Of a DNA stretch of 13,507 nt, positions 5,764-13,507 are shown in pieces (the first letter of the stretch is position 1; each line of letters opens with the position of its first letter). The stretch spans positions 1 to 13,507 of the forward strand of contig JAKSAU010001000.1 of NCBI GenBank assembly GCA_022361535.1. The letters run 5' to 3'. A program made the position numbers and the translations under genes. This DNA comes from Desulfobacterales bacterium (GTDB taxonomy: Bacteria; Desulfobacterota; Desulfobacteria; Desulfobacterales; Desulfobacteraceae). The notes beneath the pieces are model-generated. The model saw only the letters and a program-made list of their open reading frames with translations. It had not been told where the DNA came from and searched no databases.

Positions 5764-7115
5764 AAACAAAAAAAAGATGGGGCCTTTTCATCTCTGCTCT
5801 TTTGTTCTGCCTGGCAGCAGGGCTTGCCTGGCAATGGGATATTGTTGGCAAGCACGTCGTCTCTGCAGCGGTTGAAAAGGGTACAGAAGATTCCGGTAAA
5901 GAAACACAATCAGGAAAAACTCACCGAACAGTTGGTGTGGTAAACCCAAGGCTTGTAACCGGAGGTACTGCCATTACCCTGCCCGGAAGAGCAAGAGCTG
6001 CAACAGAGGCGACTCTTTTTTTCCGTGTTTCCGCCCCTCTTGCCAAAATTTATGCAAATCCCGGAGATCATGTGAAAAAAGGAGATATTCTCCTTGAGTT
6101 GGATGACAGGGATTTTCTTCGCCAGGTAAGTGTCGTGGAAAGCCAGCTTAAATCAGCCCGGGCTAACCTGCAGAAAATGCTAACCGGAGCCCGGCCCGAA
6201 GATATCCGGATTATTACCAGGAACCTTGAGGCGGCTGTGGCTGATTTGGAACTGGCAAAAAAAGAATTGGAGCGTCACGAGATTCTCTATCAAAATCAGG
6301 CTGTATCCGAACAGGCTTATGACAGGGCCAAAACCACTGTTCAAAGTCTTGAGGCCCAGGTTGCCGCATTGGAAGAGCAGTTGGCCAGGGATAAAAAAGG
6401 GGCACGAAAAGAAGATATTATGACTGCCCGGGCTACTATCGAGGAGATTGAAGTTCGTCTTTCCATTGCCAAGGACCAGCTTGGTGATACCCGTTTGCTT
6501 GCCCCGTTTGACGGTGTTGTCACCCGACGTATTCCCGATGCCCATGAAATGGTTCAGCAGGGAGCGCCTGTTATGATGTTAGACGATATTTTACATCTTG
6601 AGATCCCTGTGGCTGTGCCTGAAACTCAAGTTCGAAAGGTAATGGCACAGCAAAATACTCAGGATAATCCGCCAAGATTTATTGCGCGGTTTCTTACTAC
6701 AGGAGATCGTGAATATCCGGCTGTCCTGTCTGAGTATTCCAGCCGTGCTGACCAGGCGACAGGCACTTACGAGTTTGTATTCACTGTGACACCTGATCCC
6801 AATGACATTCTTTTTCCGGGCATGACAGCGGAAATAAGCGTTTTAACCGGAGAATCGGCATCTCAAGGATTTGTGGTGCCGCTGCAGAGCCTGATGGGGG
6901 TGGCTGGAAATTCTGCCCATGTTTACAGGGTCGATCCAAAAACCCGTAAAGCCGTGCGTCAACCTGTTACTTTTGAAACTCTGGCAGGGTCGGATGACGT
7001 AAAGGTTATGACCGGTCTTACAGGAAATGACCTGGTGGTGGAAAAAGGTGCGGCCTTTATCCGTCAGGGCGAAACTCTCCAGTTTGACCTACCTAAAATC
7101 AAAGGGACCATGTAA
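5760..7115 (+). CDS. RND efflux periplasmic adaptor (membrane fusion protein, HlyD/AcrA family)
   Basis: 451 aa. It starts MKTKKRWG at 5760, in the ATGA overlap with the TetR stop and after AAGGA, in preference to an in-frame start at 5730 inside the TetR gene. Residues 8-25 are a hydrophobic N-terminal anchor or signal without a lipobox, followed by a low-complexity linker to about 55. The first biotinyl-lipoyl half is near 85-118 (NPGDHVKKGDILLELD). A long two-helix coiled coil spans about 122-240 and carries the paired GARPEDI and GARKEDI turns. The second lipoyl half is near 245-272 (LLAPFDGVVTRR). Beta-barrel and membrane-proximal domains follow. In the family this protein bridges the inner-membrane pump to an outer-membrane channel. 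The coiled coil is long enough to meet a TolC-type channel, which must be encoded elsewhere. Confidence 0.93.
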   Translation: MKTKKRWGLFISALLFCLAAGLAWQWDIVGKHVVSAAVEKGTEDSGKETQSGKTHRTVGVVNPRLVTGGTAITLPGRARAATEATLFFRVSAPLAKIYANPGDHVKKGDILLELDDRDFLRQVSVVESQLKSARANLQKMLTGARPEDIRIITRNLEAAVADLELAKKELERHEILYQNQAVSEQAYDRAKTTVQSLEAQVAALEEQLARDKKGARKEDIMTARATIEEIEVRLSIAKDQLGDTRLLAPFDGVVTRRIPDAHEMVQQGAPVMMLDDILHLEIPVAVPETQVRKVMAQQNTQDNPPRFIARFLTTGDREYPAVLSEYSSRADQATGTYEFVFTVTPDPNDILFPGMTAEISVLTGESASQGFVVPLQSLMGVAGNSAHVYRVDPKTRKAVRQPVTFETLAGSDDVKVMTGLTGNDLVVEKGAAFIRQGETLQFDLPKIKGTM

Positions 7116-7121
7116 CTGAAA

Positions 7122-10100
7122 ATGAAATTTGCACAGGCGGTTCTCTCCACCCGGATTATCAGTATCTTGTTGTCTGCCTTCATTGCTGTGGCAGGACTTG
7201 TCACCTACCAAAAATTAGGACGATTGGCCTATCCCGATTTCACTATTAAAACCGCCCTGATTTTTACCCCTTATGCCGGGGCATCTGCCCTGGAAGTTGA
7301 AAAAGAGGTCACGGATAAAGTTGAGCAGGCGGTTCAAAGCTTGGGCCAGTTGGATTATGTGACGTCCATTTCCCAAGAAGGCTTGTCTGTTGTTTATGCT
7401 GAAATAAAACCCGAGTTTGATTCCTCGCAGATTCCCCAAATCTGGGATGAGCTGCGTCGTAAGGTAAATGATACCGGTGCTTATCTTCCACCGGGTTCAG
7501 GGCCGTCCATGGTCAACGATGATTTTGGAGACGTATACGGTGTCTATTTTGCCATTTCAGGAGAAGGGTTTTCCAGCCGGGAGCTTAAAGGTTATGCAAA
7601 GTATTTAAAAAAAGAACTGCTTTTAGTGGATGAAGTCGCCAAGATTGATATCTGGGGTGATCAGACCGAGGTTGTCTATGTGGAATTCCCCAGATCCCGC
7701 CTTTCCCAATTGGGCATTTCGCCGGATATGATTTTTGCCACCCTGGCTTCCCAGAACATGATCACTCCTGCAGGTAAGGTAAAACACGGGCCTGAGTATA
7801 TCCGTTTTTCGACCACCGGAGAGATATCCGGTGAAAAGGCCATTGCAGATATTTATATTACAGGTTCTGACGGTAAATTGTTTCGCTTGGGGGATATAGC
7901 ACGGGTTTCACGGGGCTACCAGGAACCTGCGGACAATATGATGTTCTTTAATGGCAAGCCTGCTGTTGGAATAGGCATTTCCACGGAAAAAGGCGGAAAC
8001 GTTGTCCAAATGGGGGCGGCTGTCATGGAGAAAATAGCTTCACTTGAGTCCATGAAACCCCAGGGGATTGAGCTGGATGTTATTAATTTCCAGGCTTCAA
8101 GGGTGACCCAGTCTCTGGACGAATTCATGATCAACCTGACTGAAGCTGTCATTATTGTCATTGTCCTCCTCCTCTTTTTTATGGGATTGCGTGCCGGGCT
8201 ACTTATAGGCACAGTTTTGATCCTGACCATTTTGGCTACTTTTGTAGCCATGTTTATTGCTGACGTTACCTTGCAATTGATTTCTTTAGGTGCACTGGTT
8301 CTGGCACTTGGGCTGCTTGTAGACAATGCCATTGTGGTCACCGATGTGTACCTGATCCGTCTGGCCCGGGGAGATTCAAGAAAAGAGGCTGCACAAAAAT
8401 CCATCCAGTCAACCATGTGGCCTTTGCTGGGAGCAACGCTTGTGGCGATCCTGGCATTTGTACCCGTGGGTCTGAACCCTAGTGCGGCCGGTGAGTTCTG
8501 CCGCAGCCTCTTTTATGTGTTGGCTGTGTCATTGGGCTTAAGTTGGATTTTTGCTTTGACCATTACCCCGGTGCTTTGTGTCAAATTTTTAAAGCCGCCT
8601 AAAGAGACACAGGCAGATCCCTATGACAAACCGTTTTATAGAAAATTCCGTAAATTCCTTCATCTATGCATCCGCAAGCGGTTTATCACATTGGCCATTC
8701 TGGTAGGTATCCTTGTTATATCTCTGGCCGGATTTAAGGCTGTGCCAAAGAATTTTTTCCCCGAATCCACTCGGAATCAGTTTTTCGTTGACTATTGGAG
8801 AGCCCAGGGAACCCATATATCAGAAGTTGAAAAAGATATTCTTGAAATCAGCAAGTATGTTCAGTCTTTGGACGGTGTGGATCAAGTCACCTGCTTTGTT
8901 GGTGAAGGTTCTTTACGTTTTGTCTTGAACTATGACTACCAGTCGCCCAATACTTCTTATGGGCAGCTTTTAGTCCAGGTGGATGATTACAAAGCTGTTT
9001 CCGGTCTGCTGTCCAATATTAGATCCTATATCCGAGCCCAGTTTCCTGATTCTGAATTCAAAGCACAGCGCTTTAAAGAGGGGCCTCCTGTTGAGTATGC
9101 TGTGGAAGCAAGGTTCCGCGGGCCTGATATCACCGCCTTGAGACAAGTTGCCGACCAGGCAAAAGAATTGCTGCATGAAGTACCTCGTGCCGTAAATATA
9201 AGGGATGACTGGCGTCAGCCTGTCAAGGTGCTCAAGCCGGTTTTTACCGAAACCCGTGGTCGCAGGACAGGCATTAGCCGTTCTGATGTAAGCCAGGCGT
9301 TCGACTGGAATTTTTCCGGCCTGACTGTTGGGCTTTACAGGGAAAGTGACGAAATGATCCCCATTGTTTCAAGACCCCTTCCCCAGGAGCGAGCCTCTGT
9401 GGATCAGTTCCGTCAGATTCAGGTGTTCAGTTCTGTTTCAGGCCAATATGTGCCTGTTGAGCAGGTGGTGGAAAACTTGGAACTGGCAGAGGAGTTACCT
9501 CTTATCCGGCGCAGGAACCGCATGCCGACCATTACAGTTCAATGTGACCAGGCTTGGGGACAAGCCGAAGAACTAGAAGCCATTGTTAGACCGATGTTTG
9601 AATCCATTAAACTGCCGCCGGGCGTCTCTTTAGACTGGGGTGGAGAGTCCGAAGAAAGTATCAAAAGCCAGGCTGCCATAAAATCGCTTTTTCCGGTCTG
9701 CCTTTTAGGCATGTTCTTTTTGGTTGTATGTCTATTCAATGGCGTTAAAGAGGCTGCTGTTATTTTTTTATGTATTCCGTTTTCATTTGTTGGGGTTACT
9801 CTGGGACTGCTTTCTTTTTCACTGCCTTTTGGCTTTATGGCTATCCTGGGGTTTTTAGGCTTGACCGGAATGCTGGTAAAAAATGCCATTGTCCTTTTAG
9901 ATCAGGTGGCTGAAAATATACGTTCCGGACAGCCCAGATACCAGGCTGTTCTGGGTGCAAGCATCAGCCGTCTTCGCCCTGTGACAATGGCAGCCGGCAC
10001 TACTATTCTAGGTATGGCTCCTTTGTTGTTCCATCCGTTTTTTGCGGCCATGGCTGCTACTATCATGGGTGGATTACTCGTGGCAACATGCTTGACTCTG

Positions 10101-10163
10101 ATTGTGGTACCTGTGCTCTATTCTTTGTTTTTTAGAATAAAAAGAGAGGATATGGTTTTCTAA
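7122..10163 (+). CDS. RND-family efflux pump, inner-membrane permease subunit
   Basis: 1013 aa, the full length for the AcrB/HAE class. An N-terminal membrane helix (about 10-28) precedes the first large periplasmic domain, with TPYAGASALEVEKEVTDKVE in the place of the usual 'PGASAEEVE' motif. A helix bundle spans about 335-500, a second periplasmic domain about 545-850, and a second bundle about 855-1005. In TM4 the proton-relay motif is GLLVDNAIVV, with Asp401 followed by Asn402 where AcrB has two Asp. The TM10 Lys is kept (K920 in LVKNAIVL). The gene follows the adaptor by 6 nt and has a weak ribosome site, so it probably depends on coupling. It should export small hydrophobic compounds by proton antiport; the substrate cannot be told from the sequence. 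Confidence 0.95.
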   Translation: MKFAQAVLSTRIISILLSAFIAVAGLVTYQKLGRLAYPDFTIKTALIFTPYAGASALEVEKEVTDKVEQAVQSLGQLDYVTSISQEGLSVVYAEIKPEFDSSQIPQIWDELRRKVNDTGAYLPPGSGPSMVNDDFGDVYGVYFAISGEGFSSRELKGYAKYLKKELLLVDEVAKIDIWGDQTEVVYVEFPRSRLSQLGISPDMIFATLASQNMITPAGKVKHGPEYIRFSTTGEISGEKAIADIYITGSDGKLFRLGDIARVSRGYQEPADNMMFFNGKPAVGIGISTEKGGNVVQMGAAVMEKIASLESMKPQGIELDVINFQASRVTQSLDEFMINLTEAVIIVIVLLLFFMGLRAGLLIGTVLILTILATFVAMFIADVTLQLISLGALVLALGLLVDNAIVVTDVYLIRLARGDSRKEAAQKSIQSTMWPLLGATLVAILAFVPVGLNPSAAGEFCRSLFYVLAVSLGLSWIFALTITPVLCVKFLKPPKETQADPYDKPFYRKFRKFLHLCIRKRFITLAILVGILVISLAGFKAVPKNFFPESTRNQFFVDYWRAQGTHISEVEKDILEISKYVQSLDGVDQVTCFVGEGSLRFVLNYDYQSPNTSYGQLLVQVDDYKAVSGLLSNIRSYIRAQFPDSEFKAQRFKEGPPVEYAVEARFRGPDITALRQVADQAKELLHEVPRAVNIRDDWRQPVKVLKPVFTETRGRRTGISRSDVSQAFDWNFSGLTVGLYRESDEMIPIVSRPLPQERASVDQFRQIQVFSSVSGQYVPVEQVVENLELAEELPLIRRRNRMPTITVQCDQAWGQAEELEAIVRPMFESIKLPPGVSLDWGGESEESIKSQAAIKSLFPVCLLGMFFLVVCLFNGVKEAAVIFLCIPFSFVGVTLGLLSFSLPFGFMAILGFLGLTGMLVKNAIVLLDQVAENIRSGQPRYQAVLGASISRLRPVTMAAGTTILGMAPLLFHPFFAAMAATIMGGLLVATCLTLIVVPVLYSLFFRIKREDMVF

Positions 10164-10423
10164 CACTCGAAGAAATTCGTCCCCATAATTTCTATACTGA
10201 TCGATGCAAGTCGTAGCGAACTTTGAGCCTGGATAAACCAAGCCGGATCTTTGGAACAGATTCGGCAGCCATTTCTTAGAATAAACGGGCCGATATTTGT
10301 ATATGGGATGCCCTTGTTCACACGGCCAATCGGAAATTTATTTTGAGAATTATTAGGGTCTATTTCTAAAAATATGCATTCGAGCAACAAACAAAAAAGT
10401 GAAAAATATCCTATTTTTTTCAT
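10160..10423 (-). CDS. Doubtful small hypothetical protein
   Basis: 87 aa from ATG at 10423, or 98 aa from a TTG at 10456. Either way the frame begins with a basic and hydrophobic leader (MKKIGYFSLFCLLLECIFLEI) that looks like a signal or membrane segment. The remainder, with Cys residues at NGCRIC and the C-terminal FEC, matches nothing I know. There is no ribosome-binding site before either start, and its end overlaps the RND stop by 3 nt in convergent orientation. The AT-rich composition could produce such a leader by chance. Confidence 0.25.
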   Translation of the reverse strand: MKKIGYFSLFCLLLECIFLEIDPNNSQNKFPIGRVNKGIPYTNIGPFILRNGCRICSKDPAWFIQAQSSLRLASISIEIMGTNFFEC

Positions 10424-10690
10424 AAAATTTAGATTTTTACTTATTGATTTTCCCAATAATTGGGGCTATAGACAGATTCGAGTTTGATTTCTATTTGTTC
10501 GGTTAAGTTTAAAACTGATTCAAAGGCATCCTTATTACCTTTGAGTTAGAGGTTCAATTTTCTATTTTCAAAGAAGCAATGATGGATACTCTTAATTCTA
10601 ATGGCTTTATAGATTCTTTTGGTTGGTTTCAGCAATAACTGCATTTCAAATAGACCGGTTAAATCCCCCTCAAAAAAGGAGAATAGATTC
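10424..10690. other. AT-rich intergenic region upstream of the outer-membrane protein gene
   Basis: No gene is supported here. A small inverted repeat, TCAAAGG (10520-10526) and CCTTTGA (10538-10544) with an 11-nt loop, is followed by a weak promoter-like pair TTGAGT (10541-10546) and TATTTT (10563-10568) with a 16-bp spacer. That pair would give a leader of about 115 nt for the gene at 10691. Both are tentative. Confidence 0.3.
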
Positions 10691-11353
10691 ATGCTGTTTA
10701 GAAAAACTGTACTTGGTGCGTGTTTGTTTGTGATGTTAACTGTGGGATCTTATGTTGGTGCTGAAGAGTCGGATTTCTTTCTTAAAGAAGGAATTTATGT
10801 GGGCGGATCATTAGTGCATAATTCTATTGGTGCTGATTTTGACGGAGATTCGGGCTACTATTATCCGGCAGGAAACCAGTTCTCCGTAGTTCCGTCAGTC
10901 GACAGTGACATAGGTTTTGGCTTTTTTATCGGATATCGGCTGGAAAGGTGGGCGTTAGAGCTATCTTATCAAAGAGTCGAACATGATACGACTAATGTGC
11001 TGACCGGGAGTCAGGACAGTGATTACAATGTAATTGATTTGAATGTAAAAGTTGATGTCTTTCCACAGGGCCGATTCAGACCTTATGCTCTGGTTGGAAT
11101 CGGTGCTCCCTGGCTAAATGTTGATAATGTCAGAACCGATGACAACGGTGTTACCTGGACCGATAGTACCTTCACAGGTTATACGGTAAATGGCGGACTT
11201 GGGTTTTCATATTACTTTGATCAACGGTGGTTTCTTACAGCGGGTGCAATGTACCGCTGGCAGCACTTTAGAGATCTTGACGGCCTTTATATGTCAGTGG
11301 ATGCCATGGGAAGCGGTATGAATTATGCTCTTGGTATTGCTTACACGTTCTAG
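10691..11353 (+). CDS. Outer-membrane beta-barrel protein (OmpA/OmpW-like small barrel)
   Basis: 220 aa. ATG at 10691 is chosen because AAAAGGAG ends 9 nt before it; an in-frame upstream start at 10619 has no such site. A signal peptide spans residues 1-24, with a cleavage site like VGA-E. The mature part alternates hydrophobic and polar residues in short strands, e.g. GIYVGGSL, GFGFFIGYRL, WALELSYQRV, YALVGIGAPW, GFSYYF, FLTAGAMYRW and NYALGIAYTF. Loops are rich in Asp, Gly and Ser. The C-terminal Phe in an aromatic strand is the classical BAM recognition signature. The size fits an 8-stranded barrel. It has no OmpA peptidoglycan-binding domain. It stands alone as a single-gene unit, convergent with the lipoprotein gene, and its specific role is not evident. 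Confidence 0.85.
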   Translation: MLFRKTVLGACLFVMLTVGSYVGAEESDFFLKEGIYVGGSLVHNSIGADFDGDSGYYYPAGNQFSVVPSVDSDIGFGFFIGYRLERWALELSYQRVEHDTTNVLTGSQDSDYNVIDLNVKVDVFPQGRFRPYALVGIGAPWLNVDNVRTDDNGVTWTDSTFTGYTVNGGLGFSYYFDQRWFLTAGAMYRWQHFRDLDGLYMSVDAMGSGMNYALGIAYTF

Positions 11354-11389
11354 TGTAAGTATATGAGTTCGGCAAATTTGGTTTAACAG

Positions 11390-11449
11390 GGTAAGAGCCT
11401 TGTTAAAAGGTACAAGCTTGGGTGTGTCGGTTTTTTCAAGGCTCTTACC
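11390..11449. terminator. Bidirectional hairpin between convergent genes
   Basis: GGTAAGAGCCTTG (11390-11402) and its exact complement (11437-11449) form a 13-bp perfect stem enclosing 34 nt. It sits between the stops of the outer-membrane protein and lipoprotein genes, only 8 nt from the latter's stop. The loop holds a CAAGCTTG palindrome and a run of six T. The large loop and absent T-tail are unusual for an intrinsic terminator, but the position suggests a shared 3' end. Confidence 0.5.
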
Positions 11450-11456
11450 ATAAAGT

Positions 11457-11876
11457 TTATTGCTCAATACTTGCCATTTCTTTTCCCATTTGTTCCATTG
11501 CTGCCTGGACTTTGGGGTCCATCATGTGTGACATGGTTTTCATCATGGCACCAGGAAGTTTGGCAGAAATTTCCTCTAACCGTTTTGCTTCTTTTTCCAA
11601 TCCTTCGGGTACTTTCCCTTGTTGATATTCAGGATATTTTTTGTTGAATTCCTGAAGGCTGGGTATCAGCTTTTTCATACCCTCTGTATACTTAGTAATG
11701 GCTTTTGCAACTTCATCTGCAGTGTCAGCCTTTTCAAGCCCATCAATATATTCTTCAGTCACATCAGCCTGTTTTTTGATAAGTTTTCCTGCTTCACTGC
11801 TTCCGTCGGAACCACAACCCAAAAAAAGAACACCGGCCAACCACAATACGATTGTCAATTGAAAAAACTGCTTCAT
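11457..11876 (-). CDS. Small lipoprotein with helical body, unknown function
   Basis: 139 aa. The N-terminus MKQFFQLTIVLWLAGVLFLG-C21 is a lipoprotein signal with a slightly non-canonical lipobox (FLGC); Gly follows the Cys, so there is no Asp+2 inner-membrane retention signal. The mature part is Lys/Glu-rich and should be almost entirely helical (about 30-110), perhaps coiled coil, ending in a Met-rich tail (about 111-135). ATG at 11876 has AAAGGAG at good spacing. It is a single-gene unit convergent with the outer-membrane barrel gene. I do not recognise the family. Confidence 0.8.
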   Translation of the reverse strand: MKQFFQLTIVLWLAGVLFLGCGSDGSSEAGKLIKKQADVTEEYIDGLEKADTADEVAKAITKYTEGMKKLIPSLQEFNKKYPEYQQGKVPEGLEKEAKRLEEISAKLPGAMMKTMSHMMDPKVQAAMEQMGKEMASIEQ

Positions 11877-12387
11877 GTTCGTTCTCCTTTAAAAGAAATT
11901 ATTATTCTGCCTTTCTCAAACTATGGCACCACGCCGTTTGTTTATTTGCTATTCAATTCACTAAAACCGTCACTGCAAAATAACTATGAATAACCCGTTC
12001 TTTTATAATTTAATTATAAAAGATTAAATTTAGGATTACTCGGTCACAGATCTCTTTGCCGGAAAAATAAAGAATTCCAGTAAAATGGATGAAATATGCA
12101 GCGAAAAATATTGACCATTGAAAGTATAATCAGAAAACATGGACGGTATGGTAGGACATGACTCAATGAAAAGTCAAATGGTTCTCTTTTTTTATTTTCC
12201 TTAGGTTTGAAGAGATGTTTTAATATCGTAGGCATGGGCTTTATTCTGACTTTCCTTAACGCCCTGATTGCCATGCGTGAAAGATTCTCGGGTTTTTGCT
12301 TGACGGAAAAAAATCCCGGTTTTATGCTTCAATTTTACAGGTTTTGATTCAGAGCCTTCATTTTTCGCACTTTGTTTAGGAATTAAA
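11877..12387. other. Non-coding divergent region between lipoprotein and unknown gene
   Basis: About 510 bp without a supported gene. Minus-strand open frames here lack ribosome sites and family resemblance. The stretch is AT-rich near 11990-12040 and contains the palindrome listed separately. A TATAAT box at 12125-12130 has no properly spaced -35. No riboswitch, tRNA or sRNA could be recognised by eye, although an untranslated RNA cannot be excluded. Confidence 0.5.
12000..12022. repeat. Perfect AT-rich palindrome
   Basis: CTTTTATAATT (12000-12010), one central base, then AATTATAAAAG (12012-12022): 11-bp perfect arms. It lies about 125 bp upstream of the lipoprotein start. It may be a protein-binding site, a cruciform-prone element or a terminator-like stem. 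The low complexity of the arms limits its significance. Confidence 0.6.
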
Positions 12388-13507
12388 ATGGACATACCAC
12401 AGATTATCAGTCCGGATGGGTACATTCATAAGATTTTTAACCGGGATAAGGAAAAAGATTGTTTTAATGCACAGTTTATATTTCCCAGAGTATCGTCTTA
12501 CATCATTTCTGCCCTCAAAGAAGGAAAACCATGGTTTTTTTCCGGAAGAAGCGGAAATGCCCAGATGGGCCTGCTAACCGATACTCATATGCCGGGAGAA
12601 TCCCCTGAACCGCCGCAAATCGATGGCACTCGTATTTTGCTCACTGGTATGATCCAAAATCTCAATCCGCTTTTGGCCAATGCCTTGGATCTTTTTGAAG
12701 CCGGAGATGAGATTGGCAGGTTGGTGGTCATGGACCCGGAACTTCGGATTCAGGATGTACGCCACTACCTTCATAAACGTCTTTTTGTGGGAAATCGTAT
12801 CGGCAAGGGTTACTATGAAGGATTTGACATTTTAACGGAAACCGATCCTTTGACCGGTAAAAAGTGCGATTTTATCCAAGTTGCTTTAGCTCCCTATCAG
12901 TACTGCTTTGAGCCCTCAGCCATGAATCGGTCCAGCCTCAATGCCGTGGTAAAAAAAGGTAGAAGCGCTCTCAACACCATCCGGTCCAGAATCCCCCTTG
13001 AACTAAGTGCAGCTAGTCTTAACCCGGGAGAGCTGTTTGTGGGGGCCATAAAGATTTCATTGGGAGATATATACGGCATCATCGATGCAGTAGTTGCCCC
13101 TGAAAAAGACGGGATTGTTCATCTACCGGCAAGGGTTTTGGACCCTTTCCGGACATTCAGGGACCGCCAGGTAGAGCTGTATCATTACGGGGATAAGCCG
13201 GTGGCGCTGGATGATATCCGCATTCGTATCCGGTTTTTCAGGAGTCAAAATCCATTGACCGTTCCGTTAGAAAAAACAAGAGTCAAGGAAGGGTATCGGC
13301 TTTGCGATTTACTTACCCATTCAGAGGTGGCCAATCTTTTTGAGGCCATGGATGATGATTCCTTGGGATTGATTTTAAATAAAGGGAATTTTGTCCAGGT
13401 GCCAAGGGCATTGAATGCAAAAGGAGAGGCACAACTGGAAATTATAAAAAACAGTCTTGTACAAAGCACACAAAGAGGTCTTGAACCCAATCTGCCTGAT
13501 GTGGTTG
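12388..13507 (+). CDS. Large unrecognised protein, 3' end outside window
   Basis: 373 residues are visible from ATG 12388 (MDIPQIISPDGYIHKIF) and the frame is open to the edge. The upstream frame is closed by a TGA at 12301 with no other ATG between, and TTAGGA lies just before the start, so the start is well supported. Codon use is like the neighbours. No signal peptide or membrane helix is seen. The sequence looks like mixed alpha/beta with notable stretches such as GIIDAVVAPEKDGIVHLPARVLDPFRTF split over residues 232-259, and IRIRIRFFRSQNP near 276-288. None is a motif I can name. The amino-acid composition suggests a cytosolic protein. Context is isolated: the nearest gene is a divergent lipoprotein about 510 bp away. 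The function is unknown. Confidence 0.9.
   Translation, partial: MDIPQIISPDGYIHKIFNRDKEKDCFNAQFIFPRVSSYIISALKEGKPWFFSGRSGNAQMGLLTDTHMPGESPEPPQIDGTRILLTGMIQNLNPLLANALDLFEAGDEIGRLVVMDPELRIQDVRHYLHKRLFVGNRIGKGYYEGFDILTETDPLTGKKCDFIQVALAPYQYCFEPSAMNRSSLNAVVKKGRSALNTIRSRIPLELSAASLNPGELFVGAIKISLGDIYGIIDAVVAPEKDGIVHLPARVLDPFRTFRDRQVELYHYGDKPVALDDIRIRIRFFRSQNPLTVPLEKTRVKEGYRLCDLLTHSEVANLFEAMDDDSLGLILNKGNFVQVPRALNAKGEAQLEIIKNSLVQSTQRGLEPNLPDVV

Noticed and set aside
7916..8416. 166-codon minus-strand frame inside the RND gene
   Set aside because: It is antisense to conserved TM helices of the pump, and its Ser/Thr/Ile/Met-rich translation is an artefact of that.
12111..12130. TTGACC and TATAAT as a promoter pair
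   Set aside because: The two boxes are only 8 bp apart, far short of the 16-18 bp needed.
12044..12425. Minus-strand frames of 74-76 codons in the right intergenic region
   Set aside because: Neither has a ribosome site; one overlaps the well-supported start of the plus-strand gene at 12388 and neither resembles a protein family.

Overview
The window looks like a chromosomal segment of a Gram-negative bacterium, probably a sulfate-reducing Desulfobacterota (Desulfobacteraceae-like). That placement rests on general protein and codon character, not on a marker gene. Gram-negative architecture is directly supported by an RND efflux pair, an outer-membrane beta-barrel protein with a C-terminal Phe, a lipoprotein, and type VI secretion (T6SS) parts. 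No rRNA, tRNA, CRISPR array, transposase or complete mobile element was seen.

Left block (1-3407, minus strand): part of a T6SS operon read right to left. In transcription order it holds a 116-aa protein of unknown function, a TssG-like baseplate subunit, a TssA/VasJ-type protein, a protein with three LIM-like CxxC...CxxC zinc modules, and the N-terminus of a VgrG-like spike protein cut by the window edge. A good -24/-12 (sigma-54) promoter match lies about 155 bp upstream of the first gene. Repeated GCCAA half-sites lie 80-110 bp further upstream and could bind an enhancer-binding activator.

Divergent gene (3783-4835, plus): a 350-aa cytosolic-type protein whose C-terminal two thirds resemble a highly divergent RelA/SpoT-type nucleotide pyrophosphokinase domain. 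Next to a T6SS operon it is a candidate antibacterial effector (compare Tas1, a known T6SS (p)ppApp synthetase) or an alarmone-type signalling enzyme. No obvious immunity gene adjoins it. A perfect 14-bp inverted repeat follows it.

Middle block (5078-10163, plus): a compact efflux operon made of a TetR-family repressor, a periplasmic adaptor and an RND inner-membrane pump. The first two genes overlap by ATGA and the third follows after 6 nt. A TTGACA promoter with a 30-bp imperfect palindrome at the presumed transcription start suggests autoregulation by the TetR protein. No outer-membrane channel gene is present in the window.

Right block (10164-13507): an AT-rich spacer with one doubtful small ORF, an outer-membrane beta-barrel protein (plus), a long-loop hairpin between convergent genes, a small lipoprotein (minus), an AT-rich perfect palindrome in a roughly 500-bp non-coding stretch, and a long unrecognised ORF (plus) that runs off the right end.
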